41,329 nucleotides of DNA, from positions 1 to 41,329 of the forward strand of contig NZ_QMEB01000020.1 of NCBI RefSeq assembly GCF_012912135.1, written 5' to 3'. Under the pieces are notes generated by a model. It did not search any database, had not been told where the DNA came from, and saw only the letters and a list, made by a program, of their open reading frames with translations. Below, piece by piece: positions 7,371-16,203 of the stretch. The translations under genes and the position numbers were made by a program. Within the stretch, counting starts at the first letter, position 1. Each line of letters starts with the position of its first letter. The stretch comes from Brasilonema bromeliae SPC951 (GTDB lineage: Bacteria > Cyanobacteriota > Cyanobacteriia > Cyanobacteriales > Nostocaceae).

Positions 7371-9092
7371 ATGAAATCAAACAGCATATCAATGAAGAAA
7401 AAAAAGAAACCGTCTCTGGTACTAACGCTCTCGTTTGCAGGATTTTTAATTTGTGCAGGGAGTGCAGCGTACTGGCTGTTAACTCAGGGAAACTCATCAT
7501 CTAAAGATTTACTACCAGGTGCGAATATTATTCCCCAAGATGCCCTATTTGCAGTATCTCTAAGCACAGATCCAGGACAATGGCAGAAATTACGAGAGTT
7601 TGGCACAAAAGAAACTCAAAGCTTATTGGATAAAAATTTAGTACAGTTGCGCGATCGCTTCTTAACCAATAATGGTTACGACTTCCAAAAAGATATCAGT
7701 CCTTGGGTTGGCGATCAAGTCACAATCGCAGTTCTCGCCCCAAACGTCAGTAAACCAGTATCAAAGCCGATTGCAACTAATGCAGAAGCAACGACCAACG
7801 AACAGTCAATGGTGATGATTCTGCCTGTCAAAAATCTAGAAAAAGCAAGCAGCATTTTAGCACAACCCAAAGCCGCTAAAGGTGGTAAATGGATTGACCG
7901 CACTTACGAAAATATTGTCATTAAAGAAACTGAAGGGCAAGTGGGAGAAAAATTGTCAGCAGCCCTATTAGACAAACGTTTTCTCGTCATCACCGATAAT
8001 TCCAAAACCACAGAACGGGCAATTGACGCATACAAAGGTCAATCATCCCTAGCGACAAGTCCGGGTTTTGCAGAGAATGTGCCAAAAATTTATAATTACC
8101 AACCCTTTGGTCAATTCTATGTGAATGTGCCTTACTCTGCTAGAATAGCCGCTAAATCTCCAAACCGTCCTTTGCCTGCTCAAGTTCTGAGTCAACTTCA
8201 GAATAACCAAGGTATAGCAGGAACGATGACTTTGGAGTCACAAGGAATTCGGTTAAAAAGTGTTTCTTGGCTAAATCCGACCAGCCCGCGCGTGCTAACA
8301 GTGGAAAATAAAGCAGGGAACATGCAAAACCGCTTGCCAACAGAAACTTTAATGATGCTGTCTGGCGGAAACTTACAGCAGTTTTGGGCTGATTATGTCT
8401 CAACTTCCCAAGGAAATCCCTCTGCACCAGTTATGCCAGAACAACTGCGAAATGGTGTCAAATCCCTCACAAATCTTGATTTAGAGCGAGATTTGCTCTC
8501 ATGGATGGGACGAGAGTTTTCCTTCTCAGTGATTCCAAATATTCCCAAACAAGGTATGGCAGACGATTTTCGTGCTGCTTTGGTTTTCATGGTACAGGCA
8601 AGCGATCGCACCCGTGCTGAAACCGCCCTAAAACAGCTTGATGACGTCATGAAAAATCAATACCAGTTCCAGATAAAATATACAACAGTTGATGGTAAAC
8701 CTGTTGTCAACTGGCTCGGACCTTTTGGAACTTTGACAGCTAGTCATGGTTGGTTAGATGATGATGTCGCTTTCTTGGCGGTTGGTGCGCCTGTCACTGA
8801 TAAAATAGTTCCTAGACCAAATAACACTTTAGGCAGTAGTGGGCTATTCCAGGACACAGTTCCACGACAACCCAATCCTACAAATGGTCAGTTTTTCTTG
8901 GATGTAGAACATACGGCAAAAAATTTTCCCCTACCGATCTTCTTGCCTGATCAACAAACTTTGTTACAAGCAACACGCTCAATAGGAGTCACAGGTGCTG
9001 TGAGTGATAGCCGCAGTACTCGCTACGACATTTTTCTATCACTTCAAAAAGCTGGAAAACCGGATCCTTTACCAAATCCCACAAATCAATGA
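7371..9092 (+). CDS. DUF3352 domain protein, membrane-anchored
   Basis: This protein of about 573 aa belongs to the cyanobacterial DUF3352 family, whose function is unknown. The N-terminus is lysine-rich (MKKKKKPSL) and followed by one hydrophobic segment, LVLTLSFAGFLICAGSAAYWLL, so it is probably anchored in the plasma or thylakoid membrane with the large domain outside the cytoplasm. Family-like text follows at PGANIIPQDALFAVSLSTDP and DISPWVGDQVTIAVL, with a mostly beta-like, Gln/Thr/Pro-rich body. The start could be the ATG at 7371 or at 7392 (just before the lysines); neither has a strong ribosome-binding site. The stop lies inside the arm of a long hairpin. Confidence 0.85.
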   Translation: MKSNSISMKKKKKPSLVLTLSFAGFLICAGSAAYWLLTQGNSSSKDLLPGANIIPQDALFAVSLSTDPGQWQKLREFGTKETQSLLDKNLVQLRDRFLTNNGYDFQKDISPWVGDQVTIAVLAPNVSKPVSKPIATNAEATTNEQSMVMILPVKNLEKASSILAQPKAAKGGKWIDRTYENIVIKETEGQVGEKLSAALLDKRFLVITDNSKTTERAIDAYKGQSSLATSPGFAENVPKIYNYQPFGQFYVNVPYSARIAAKSPNRPLPAQVLSQLQNNQGIAGTMTLESQGIRLKSVSWLNPTSPRVLTVENKAGNMQNRLPTETLMMLSGGNLQQFWADYVSTSQGNPSAPVMPEQLRNGVKSLTNLDLERDLLSWMGREFSFSVIPNIPKQGMADDFRAALVFMVQASDRTRAETALKQLDDVMKNQYQFQIKYTTVDGKPVVNWLGPFGTLTASHGWLDDDVAFLAVGAPVTDKIVPRPNNTLGSSGLFQDTVPRQPNPTNGQFFLDVEHTAKNFPLPIFLPDQQTLLQATRSIGVTGAVSDSRSTRYDIFLSLQKAGKPDPLPNPTNQ

Positions 9093-9136
9093 TGAATCAT
9101 GAAATTTTTAGCATTAATGATTCATGATTCATCATT
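9088..9136 (+). terminator. 16-bp stem-loop overlapping the DUF3352 stop codon
   Basis: AATGATGAATCATGAA (9088-9103) pairs perfectly with TTCATGATTCATCATT (9121-9136) across a 17-nt loop. The DUF3352 stop TGA (9090-9092) is within the left arm. It is a likely 3' end or terminator structure. Confidence 0.6.
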
Positions 9137-9609
9137 TATAACTCCTACCTGCCTTAAAACAGATAGGATCGTAACAATCGGAATCAATACTATATTGACT
9201 GGCGATAAAGTTAATTGTCATCAACCTCTGCCTTCAGGCTAGGGGCTTGTCCGAAACAAGTCGGACAACGTAAGTGACGACTAGCTCATTGAGACACAGT
9301 TTGGTACACACTTCCGAATACTTCACGCCACATCCTAACTCCTGCGGAGACGCTGCGCGAACAAGTCGGCACAGCCGCAAGGGCGGAGTGGCCACCCAGT
9401 TCGGATTATCTGTAAGACTTCTTGTTAAGTCGTGGGGTAAAGCCCAGCCATCTTAATTGTGTTGAGCGAGGGGACTAAAACAGGTTTACTGGTTCCTGGG
9501 ATTATATCCATTCAAAAACCAGTCCCTTTCACGGGGACGCGCATTCCCCGCGCCCTTGTTTTCTCCCATGCCATCATGGCTTGGGTTTGCACACATCCCG
9601 CGAGGTTTT
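9137..9609. other. Intergenic region with palindromes, possible IS200/IS605-type 3' remnant
   Basis: A hairpin TTGTCCGA-AACAAG-TCGGACAA lies at 9247-9268, and an iterated repeat of the 'GCGGAGACGCTGCGCGAAC' kind at about 9343-9361. The block from 9230 to 9530 has open but non-gene-like frames, and the layout (TnpB-like tail, then structured G/C-rich DNA) reminds me of the 3' end of IS605-type elements. I cannot prove this. No intact gene is seen before ccsB. Confidence 0.3.
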
Positions 9610-10653
9610 ATGAATTTGGTTGGACTCCAGAACTGGCTAGACAATGCCTCATTTGCAATTTTATTTGTGACGATGCTAGTTTATTGGGGTGGGGCGGCTT
9701 TTCCAAATGTGCCTGCAACTGTTGTAGGTACGGCTGGAATGGCGATCGCTAATTTGTGCATAGCAACCTTACTAGGTGCAAGATGGCTGGAGGCTGGGTA
9801 TTTTCCCCTCAGCAATTTATATGAATCTTTATTCTTCTTAACTTGGGGAATAACGACTGTCCATCTGATTGCCGAAAATACAAGTCGCAGCCGCTTAGTG
9901 GGAGTTGTGACTGCACCTGTCGCTATGTGTATCACCGCTTTTGCCACCCTCACCCTACCATCGCAAATGCAAGTCGCAGAACCTTTAGTACCTGCGCTGA
10001 AATCTAATTGGCTGATGATGCATGTCAGCGTGATGATGTTGAGTTATGCAGCTTTGATGGTGGGTTCGCTAGTGGCGATCGCCTTCCTGATTGTCACACG
10101 TGCTCAAGAAATCCAATTACAAGGGAGTTCTGTCGGTACTGGTGGATATCGCAGTAACGGCTATCGCTTGCATAAAGTCACTGACCTAAGTGCTCAACCT
10201 TCGACACTTGCTGTTGAGAATAACGGAGTCACGCGTATAGAAAGCAATAACAACGGCAAAACTGCTGTGTTAGATTTAGTCACTGTCACTCAGTCTCAAG
10301 CTGTCGCAGCAGAACCCCTTTCACCTCAGCGTCTGAGCCTAGCCGAAACTCTAGACAACATCAGCTATCGTATTATTGGATTGGGATTTCCCCTACTGAC
10401 TATTGGTATCATTGCTGGTGCTGTTTGGGCGAACGAAGCTTGGGGATCTTACTGGAGTTGGGATCCAAAGGAAACCTGGGCGCTGGTTACCTGGTTAGTT
10501 TTTGCTGCTTATCTTCACGCTCGTATCACTCGCGGTTGGCAAGGGCGTCGTCCCGCAATTTTAGCCGCTACTGGCTTTGTTGTTGTTTGGATTTGCTATT
10601 TAGGGGTTAATTTGTTAGGTAAGGGTTTACACTCTTACGGTTGGTTTTTGTAA
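9610..10653 (+). CDS. ccsB: Cytochrome c biogenesis protein CcsB (CcsA/ResC family)
   Basis: A 347-aa polytopic membrane protein of system II cytochrome c maturation, which carries haem across the thylakoid or plasma membrane and with Ccs1 attaches it to apocytochromes such as c6 and f. The haem-handling WWD-like motif [13 protein letters not shown] is at about residues 278-290. Conserved histidines lie in [15 protein letters not shown] and LHSYGWF near the C-terminus. About eight hydrophobic helices are visible, with a poorly conserved soluble loop (about residues 165-235). I use ATG 9610 rather than the longer frame from 9556 because CGAGG lies 5 nt upstream and [17 protein letters not shown] is the family N-terminus. 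Confidence 0.93.
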   Translation: MNLVGLQNWLDNASFAILFVTMLVYWGGAAFPNVPATVVGTAGMAIANLCIATLLGARWLEAGYFPLSNLYESLFFLTWGITTVHLIAENTSRSRLVGVVTAPVAMCITAFATLTLPSQMQVAEPLVPALKSNWLMMHVSVMMLSYAALMVGSLVAIAFLIVTRAQEIQLQGSSVGTGGYRSNGYRLHKVTDLSAQPSTLAVENNGVTRIESNNNGKTAVLDLVTVTQSQAVAAEPLSPQRLSLAETLDNISYRIIGLGFPLLTIGIIAGAVWANEAWGSYWSWDPKETWALVTWLVFAAYLHARITRGWQGRRPAILAATGFVVVWICYLGVNLLGKGLHSYGWFL

Positions 10654-10666
10654 TTACTTTAATCTG

Positions 10667-10698
10667 CTACTCCCTCTTTACTTGCGAAGAGGGGGTAG
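10667..10698 (+). terminator. Terminator hairpin after ccsB
   Basis: CTACTCCCTCTT (10667-10678) pairs with AAGAGGGGGTAG (10687-10698), 12 bp with one G-T pair, followed by TTTAG. It is 14 nt beyond the ccsB stop. From here to 10945 the DNA is A/T-rich with no further feature seen except the likely promoter region of the CHAT gene. Confidence 0.65.
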
Positions 10699-10945
10699 TT
10701 TAGCAAATTTAAAATCTGCCATGAAATGCTTTTGATAAAAACTCTTAAATGTAGATTTACTAGTGAAAATACTCGTTTACTGTAAATACTTCAATTTCAG
10801 AAATCCTCTAAGATAAATACGATCATTGTGCGTAATCTATGAAAAGGATTCTTACACTTTAGATGCGTTTGCCCTATATATTTGTATAAGTACTATTTCT
10901 ATACAGCCGCCATTTTCTGTAAAAGCTAATGATGTTTGCTTTTCT

Positions 10946-11989
10946 ATGGTTAGAAGTATAAAAAAGATTTTGGTTTTATCAGCCAATCCTATCAATACAA
11001 ATAAACTGCGTCTAGATGAGGAAGTGAGGGAAATCCAATCTGCATTGGAGCGTTCCAGACACAGGGAAGAGTTTGAACTCATTTCTAGATTAGCTGTGAG
11101 GATTGACGATTTACGCCGAGCATTGTTAGACCACGAGCCACAAGTTGTACATTTTTCTGGTCATGGGGATGGAACGGACGGCATAGCATTGGAGGATAAC
11201 TTCGGTTACGTACAATTGGTTAGTACAGAATCGTTGAGCAATTTATTCAAGTTATTTAAAGACACAGTTGAATGTGTGTTGCTCAATGCTTGTTATTCAG
11301 AAACTCAAGCAGAAGCAATTTACCAGCACATCAATTGTGTTATTGGGATGAAACGTGCCATCACAGATAAAGCTGCTATTCATTTTTCTAAAGGATTTTA
11401 TGATACCCTTGGTGCTGGGAGAAGCTATAAAGATGCTTTTGATTTAGGTTGTAACAATATTGACCTTAATAGCATACCAGAATTTTTAACTCCAAAAATT
11501 CAAATCCGAGATAACTTTAAAACTCTATTTTTTAAAAAACAATCAACTACTAAATTGATCAAACAAAAACCTTCTCAATCCTTCACCATCAGTGGGGGTC
11601 AGCTTTCTAATGTCCAAATTGGAGGTCAAGCGGGTCGCGATATGGATGTGACCCAAAATCAGCTTCTTGCTCAAGGTAATTCTGAAAAGCCGCTGATCCA
11701 AACAGATGTAGTCGAATTAATTGCCCAACTTGAAGAACTGTTTCGCAACTCAGAACTACCAGAGGCGCAAACTTCAAAAGCAATTAAGCACTTAGAAGCT
11801 GCTAAAGAAGAGGTTCAGGAAAAGGAACCTGACAAGGATTTTGCAGCTAAAAATTTGCAAAAAGCTACAAAAGTTCTCAAAGAAGCGAATGAAGCAGTGA
11901 CAGCAGGAACAAATATCTGGGAAAAAGTTCAACCCATTATTACTAAGCTTTTGCCTTGGCTGGGTGTAGCGGCAAGCTTTTTTAGCTGA
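10946..11989 (+). CDS. CHAT-domain protease-like protein with shared NACHT-island motif
   Basis: This 347-aa protein has an N-terminal CHAT-like (caspase-fold) domain: KKILVLSANPINTNKLRLDE at the start, a probable catalytic His73 in VVHFSGHG and Cys116 in VLLNACYS. Residues about 213-239 (SGGQLSNVQIGGQAGRDMDV) match a motif in the neighbouring NACHT ATPase. The C-terminal 100 aa are charged helices (EELFRNSELPEAQTSKAIKH...) ending in a hydrophobic tail, IITKLLPWLGVAASFF, which may touch membrane. I start at ATG 10946 (MVRSIKKIL) since the 40 residues encoded upstream in the same frame do not look domain-like; no strong ribosome-binding site is visible. CHAT proteases often act in bacterial conflict systems; here that is inferred from context. 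Confidence 0.82.
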   Translation: MVRSIKKILVLSANPINTNKLRLDEEVREIQSALERSRHREEFELISRLAVRIDDLRRALLDHEPQVVHFSGHGDGTDGIALEDNFGYVQLVSTESLSNLFKLFKDTVECVLLNACYSETQAEAIYQHINCVIGMKRAITDKAAIHFSKGFYDTLGAGRSYKDAFDLGCNNIDLNSIPEFLTPKIQIRDNFKTLFFKKQSTTKLIKQKPSQSFTISGGQLSNVQIGGQAGRDMDVTQNQLLAQGNSEKPLIQTDVVELIAQLEELFRNSELPEAQTSKAIKHLEAAKEEVQEKEPDKDFAAKNLQKATKVLKEANEAVTAGTNIWEKVQPIITKLLPWLGVAASFFS

Positions 11990-12002
11990 AAGGGTCTTGT
12001 TT

Positions 12003-12121
12003 ATGAGCGAACACACTCCGAATGACCACATCAAAATCTTAATATTTTAGATGGCGCTTCCCTTCAGAATGGTCAAATTGCAGGAATAGCTGGTCGTGAC
12101 CTGAAGGTAAATCAAATATTG
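12003..12121 (+). pseudogene. Broken gene start carrying the same AGRD motif
   Basis: ATG at 12003 reads MSEHTPNDHIKILIF and stops. After a one-base shift the next frame gives LDGASLQNGQIAGIAGRDLK and VNQI, which aligns with the N-terminus of the NACHT protein (DGSSIKDSQLGGIAGQDLNV). The homology ends where the convergent NACHT gene's stop begins (12122). This is most simply the 5' stump of a second NACHT/STAND gene that was downstream of the CHAT gene (13 nt after its stop) and has been deleted. Confidence 0.65.
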
Positions 12122-14689
12122 TTAACCTTCCTCAGTAGTCAATTGCGTTGCTTCTTGACCACTCATCTGGGCAAAATGCTCCATCAGCATTCGATGAATG
12201 AAGATGTAGCCGCCCCCCACTTTTTGTAGGAAGATGAGATCAGTAGCATAGTCAAGAAAGCGAACATAATTCCAAGGAATGTTGCCCTTGCGCCAAAGGA
12301 GAAAACGTAAAGTAAAGTGACGGATACAAGCCTGTCCGCCTCCACTGACTAGTCCAATAAATGCTCCAAAACTGAGTGCATTAAGTACTAAAAGGAACAA
12401 ATTAAATTTTTTTGCCATCAAATAAATTGGTCCGTGAATTACTCCGAACACCGGAGTAACAATTATTCCAATAAACATGGCACTGCTAGCCGATTTCCAA
12501 ATCCCCTGATTTGGCTCTATTTTCGTTTCAATTTCTGGACCTTGCATACCCTCTGTCCAATGAACAAACAACCCTGTAAACATTCCTGGGAATAATCCAT
12601 CGTTCAAACCTTCAAGTATTCGCCTTTCGGTTGGGACTGAATTCGATTCATTTTTAGAAAAATCTGCATACAAATTTTCGTCAAGGTATAGCAAACCATA
12701 ACTCAAACTTACAATAATGCCAAATATAATACTTTTATTTTTACCAAAACGGGCAAGTAGCCCAAGTATTATACCTATCAAATAACCCAAAGCTGCCCGA
12801 ACAAATAAAGTTTCAGGCTTATCATTTTGAATGAACTTCTGCGGATCTTCAATGAAGTAAAAGTAAACGCTATATATCAGTGAAAAAATCAGACCACTTA
12901 TTCCAGAATAGTGTCCTAAAAATCCGGTAATAAAGCCAATAATAGGTCCTACTATTAGACCAATAATTATACCAATAACCCAAGCAAATTCCGGGTTAGA
13001 TGGTTTAATTAATGAAGGTTGAGTCCAAACATACAAGCCAGATAAGGTTGCACAATAAGCTCCATAAATTAGACTATATAAAAACGATTGACACAAAATA
13101 TTTTTCGTCGTCATTAAAGCTTTTGAAACTGTTAATATTCTTATCAATTGAAAAGGTGACTTGATAGTTTCAAAGGTCTTTATTTCCTTTTGATTAAATC
13201 CAAAAATCCATAATCCAATAAAGATAGATTTGATTATTCTCTCTAAAACAAGATGATGTATTTGCTCCCCAGTAGAAATAATACTAATGTTTTGAGGTAT
13301 GTAGTTCGTGAACAGAAATATAAAAAATGTTGCTATTATAAAAGTTATTACATTACCCCATTGGTATTTTCTTCGTTGATTAGAAGGCAACCAACTAGGT
13401 TGCATATGCTCAATTAGAAATATTGATTGAGAAGTTCGATTAAGTTCTTGAGCTAACCACGAAAGATAGTGTTTTACTTTGGCTTTTGGATACTTCTTTT
13501 CCACTCCCTTTCGTCTAAACATCCTTTCGATATAGGCATCAAGTAGATGTTTGCGGCGTTCTTCTATCGAGCCGTAATTTGGATACTTCTTTTCCACTTC
13601 CTTTCGTCTAAACATCCGTTCGATATAGGCATCAAATAGACGTTTGCGGCGTTCTTCTATCGAGCCGTAATGGGGTAACTCTTCAGCAGGTATACCTCTA
13701 TATGCCAACGCTATAACACTAAGCGTTAGAGGTGACTTGGCTAACTCATGTAAGGCTTCATCTTCTTGAAGTAACGTCTTCACTCCTTCTAATTGACCAC
13801 CTGCCCTATCTAAGTATTGCTTAATTTGTTCTTGGGTCAGCGATTTAAGGCATACAGCAGATTGAACTTGCAATCGAGAAGATAAAGCTTCATAGTCTCG
13901 GATGCGACTACTGATGACTATCTGTGTTAGACCATGAGATTTTCTAAATTCATTGACAGCTTGAACACAGGCTTCTCGACGATTTGCTTTGACCTCATCT
14001 AGCCCGTCCAACAGTAAAATCAAATCTTGGTTCTCAATCCATTTTTTACTAAGTGCTTTGGGAACTAAGTATTTGCTATCTAGTTCCTGAACTAGCCAAT
14101 CTCCAATGCTTTGCCGTTCACTTGCCCAAGACGATAAGTTAAGAACTACTGGAATAAATTGACCTACATTTTTTTCAGCTTGAGTAATCAAATCCTGGGC
14201 GATCCTTAAGAGTATTGTCGTTTTTCCAGAACCGGGTTCTCCCAAAATCAGTAAAGTTTCTCCCTCTTCTGTTTCTTTAAAGAGATGGATTGCACTTGTT
14301 TTCTCAGATAAAGGCTGCGAATGTTCTTCAGGAAACTCATCAGTATTAGTAATACGACCTGGCACTACGTCGGGTCTGGCTTCTAGTTGAAGTTCAATTA
14401 GCGCTTTGGAATGAAGTGACTTTTTTAAATAATCTGTAATCCAGATTTTCTTAATGTTTCTTAGCAGAGCTTGACGTTGCCGATATTCATACCTCGTGAG
14501 AAATTTTGGCTTTATAACTGCTTTAGACCCATCGATCCGGTCATAAATACTTAAATTAACCACGCTTCCTTGAATCTGAGTGACATTCAGATCTTGTCCT
14601 GCAATGCCTCCAAGTTGAGAGTCCTTAATCGAACTACCATCAGAGACATTGAGATGCTGTTGAGGATTAAAGGGAGATGATTCATTCAT
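12122..14689 (-). CDS. NACHT-domain ATPase with membrane C-terminus
   Basis: This 855-aa protein of the STAND/NACHT class is probably a signalling or defence ATPase. The N-terminal motif SQLGGIAGQDLNVTQIQ (residues 24-40) is shared with the CHAT protein next door. Walker A is GEPGSGKT (150-157) and Walker B LILLLDGLDE (223-232); SSRIRDYEAL (261-270) is the sensor region. A 31-residue segment is tandemly duplicated (342-372 and 373-403). From about residue 420 onward there are eight or more hydrophobic helices, then a C-terminal soluble tail, FLQKVGGGYIFIHRMLMEHF. This arrangement (NACHT plus multipass membrane part) suggests a membrane-acting effector. ATG 14689 starts MNESSPFNPQ. It is convergent with the CHAT gene. 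Confidence 0.85.
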   Translation of the reverse strand: MNESSPFNPQQHLNVSDGSSIKDSQLGGIAGQDLNVTQIQGSVVNLSIYDRIDGSKAVIKPKFLTRYEYRQRQALLRNIKKIWITDYLKKSLHSKALIELQLEARPDVVPGRITNTDEFPEEHSQPLSEKTSAIHLFKETEEGETLLILGEPGSGKTTILLRIAQDLITQAEKNVGQFIPVVLNLSSWASERQSIGDWLVQELDSKYLVPKALSKKWIENQDLILLLDGLDEVKANRREACVQAVNEFRKSHGLTQIVISSRIRDYEALSSRLQVQSAVCLKSLTQEQIKQYLDRAGGQLEGVKTLLQEDEALHELAKSPLTLSVIALAYRGIPAEELPHYGSIEERRKRLFDAYIERMFRRKEVEKKYPNYGSIEERRKHLLDAYIERMFRRKGVEKKYPKAKVKHYLSWLAQELNRTSQSIFLIEHMQPSWLPSNQRRKYQWGNVITFIIATFFIFLFTNYIPQNISIISTGEQIHHLVLERIIKSIFIGLWIFGFNQKEIKTFETIKSPFQLIRILTVSKALMTTKNILCQSFLYSLIYGAYCATLSGLYVWTQPSLIKPSNPEFAWVIGIIIGLIVGPIIGFITGFLGHYSGISGLIFSLIYSVYFYFIEDPQKFIQNDKPETLFVRAALGYLIGIILGLLARFGKNKSIIFGIIVSLSYGLLYLDENLYADFSKNESNSVPTERRILEGLNDGLFPGMFTGLFVHWTEGMQGPEIETKIEPNQGIWKSASSAMFIGIIVTPVFGVIHGPIYLMAKKFNLFLLVLNALSFGAFIGLVSGGGQACIRHFTLRFLLWRKGNIPWNYVRFLDYATDLIFLQKVGGGYIFIHRMLMEHFAQMSGQEATQLTTEEG
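13481..13666 (-). repeat. 93-bp tandem duplication inside the NACHT gene
   Basis: Two adjacent copies of a 93-bp unit encode YGSIEERRKRLFDAYIERMF-type and YGSIEERRKHLLDAYIERMF-type segments, each ending RRKxVEKKYPx. Most of the differences between copies are single bases, so the duplication is fairly recent. The reading frame is kept. Confidence 0.93.
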
Positions 14690-15006
14690 ATATTATCCTG
14701 TGTGAACAAAAATTTTACTCTTACCCCTAACCTATTTACTTAGTACCACACAGTCTCTGTTCTAAATTCTGTAATCGAAGTAAAAAGATTATATTATAAC
14801 TTACGCATTGACAAAATTTTGATTATGTGGTTATACCATAGTAGGCATAAATCACCTCAATAAAGTCGGGGTTATTACCTTGTGAGGACATAAGCCCTCC
14901 TTCTACTTCTTATTTAGGTGTAAGTGAAATCAACTTATGCACGCTGCGGAAGATGAACGTGAATTGTAGATAAGTAGTCGGACAAAATTAAATTCATTCG
15001 TTCAGG

Positions 15007-15297
<291 letters not shown>

Positions 15298-15423
15298 CGT
15301 ATTGGATTAAAGGATAGCGATCGCTCAATACTGTTCGGTAGGAGAAATCCTGCTTTTAGCTTTGATCGCGGACCAGAAAGTACGGGGTTTTCAGCATTTT
15401 TCTTATAAACTCACTTCAATTGC

Positions 15424-15457
15424 GGTTACAATAAGTGGTATCATAATTTGGTTACAA
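15424..15457 (+). promoter_or_regulatory. Direct repeats upstream of the toxin-antitoxin operon, possible operator
   Basis: GGTTACAA occurs at 15424-15431 and 15450-15457, 26 bp apart, flanking a TATCAT/CATAAT-like -10 region and ending 9 nt before the antitoxin ATG. RHH antitoxins usually repress their own promoters through short repeats, so an autoregulatory site is plausible. Confidence 0.45.
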
Positions 15458-15465
15458 AAGCTGCT

Positions 15466-15720
15466 ATGGAACGCGAAGCTGTAACAATCCGTTTTCCATC
15501 TGATCTACTTGCTAAAGCCAGAAGTCTCAAGGAAGGCAATGAATCTCTAAACGATTTAGTCGTTGAAGCTGTAGAGCAGGAGGTGCGACGTCGGAGGGGT
15601 TGGGCAGCCCATCAACGGATTATTGCTCGCAGCGAGGCAGTGAAAGCGAAAACTGGTATACAATCAGCCTCTACAGAGTTGATCCGTAGCCTCAGAGAGA
15701 GCGAGGATCGATGTGACTAG
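15466..15720 (+). CDS. Ribbon-helix-helix antitoxin
   Basis: This protein of about 84 aa has an N-terminal MEREAVTIRFPSDLLAKARS segment, a typical beta-strand and helix of an RHH/CopG-like DNA-binding fold, followed by SLNDLVVEAVEQEVRRRRGW. The C-terminal half would bind and block the toxin. The ATG at 15466 is chosen over the TTG at 15448 because the fold starts there. It overlaps the PIN toxin gene by 8 nt, indicating coupled translation. It is the antitoxin of a type II VapBC-like pair. Confidence 0.85.
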   Translation: MEREAVTIRFPSDLLAKARSLKEGNESLNDLVVEAVEQEVRRRRGWAAHQRIIARSEAVKAKTGIQSASTELIRSLRESEDRCD

Positions 15721-16138
15721 AGTCTTGTGCCTTGATACCAGCGTTTGGATACCTTACCTTGTACCAGAGACTTATCAGCTTCAAGCTAGAACCTTAGTCA
15801 CAGAGGCATTAAGTCTTAACTTGCGCTTGGTGGCCCCAGCATTTACTTGGGCAGAGGTAGGATCTGTGCTGCGAAAGAAAACTCGGATGAAAGTCATCAC
15901 AACAGAGGAAGCACAGGGTTTTTTTCAAGACTTCTGCGAACTTCCCATTGATTACATAGAAGAGGAAGTCATTCGGGTGAAAGCTTGGGAAATTGCAGAG
16001 CAATATGTCTTACCTACTTTATATGATGCAGCATTTCTCGCTTGCGCTGAGAGTGTTTCTGCCGAGTTTTGGACGGCTGACGTCACACTTATCAGACAAC
16101 TCACACCCCAACCCACCTACCTCAGAGAACTTTGTTGA
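15713..16138 (+). CDS. PIN-domain toxin ribonuclease (VapC-like)
   Basis: This 141-aa PIN protein shows the acidic active-site residues Asp8 (LCLDTSVW), Glu48 (FTWAEVGS), Asp105 (LYDAAFLACAE) and Asp123 (FWTADVTL), which bind metal for RNA cleavage. All four are present, so it is probably active. The GTG start at 15713 lies inside the last codons of the antitoxin. In the family, free toxin cuts tRNA or rRNA and halts growth until antitoxin is restored; the target here is unknown. Confidence 0.88.
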   Translation: MTRVLCLDTSVWIPYLVPETYQLQARTLVTEALSLNLRLVAPAFTWAEVGSVLRKKTRMKVITTEEAQGFFQDFCELPIDYIEEEVIRVKAWEIAEQYVLPTLYDAAFLACAESVSAEFWTADVTLIRQLTPQPTYLRELC

Positions 16139-16146
16139 AATTTAGT

Positions 16147-16182
16147 GCAAAGACGCAAAGAAATAATTCTTTGCGTTTTTGC
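16147..16182 (+). terminator. Terminator hairpin after the PIN toxin gene
   Basis: GCAAAGACGCAAAGAA (16147-16162) pairs with TTCTTTGCGTTTTTGC (16167-16182), 16 bp with one G-T pair and an ATAA loop. It lies between the convergent toxin and prolyl oligopeptidase genes and may serve both. Confidence 0.65.
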
Positions 16183-16203
16183 GTGTTTGCATTTTTGTAA
16201 AGA

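Noticed and set aside
7088-7504. 138-codon open frame before the DUF3352 gene, with a passable ribosome-binding site
   Set aside because: It overlaps the start of the DUF3352 gene by 134 nt in another frame, contains repeat-derived sequence and has no recognisable fold; probably chance.
9274-9456. 60-codon frame in the repeat region before ccsB
   Set aside because: No start signal or family; at best a transposase-tail remnant, noted as a weak finding.
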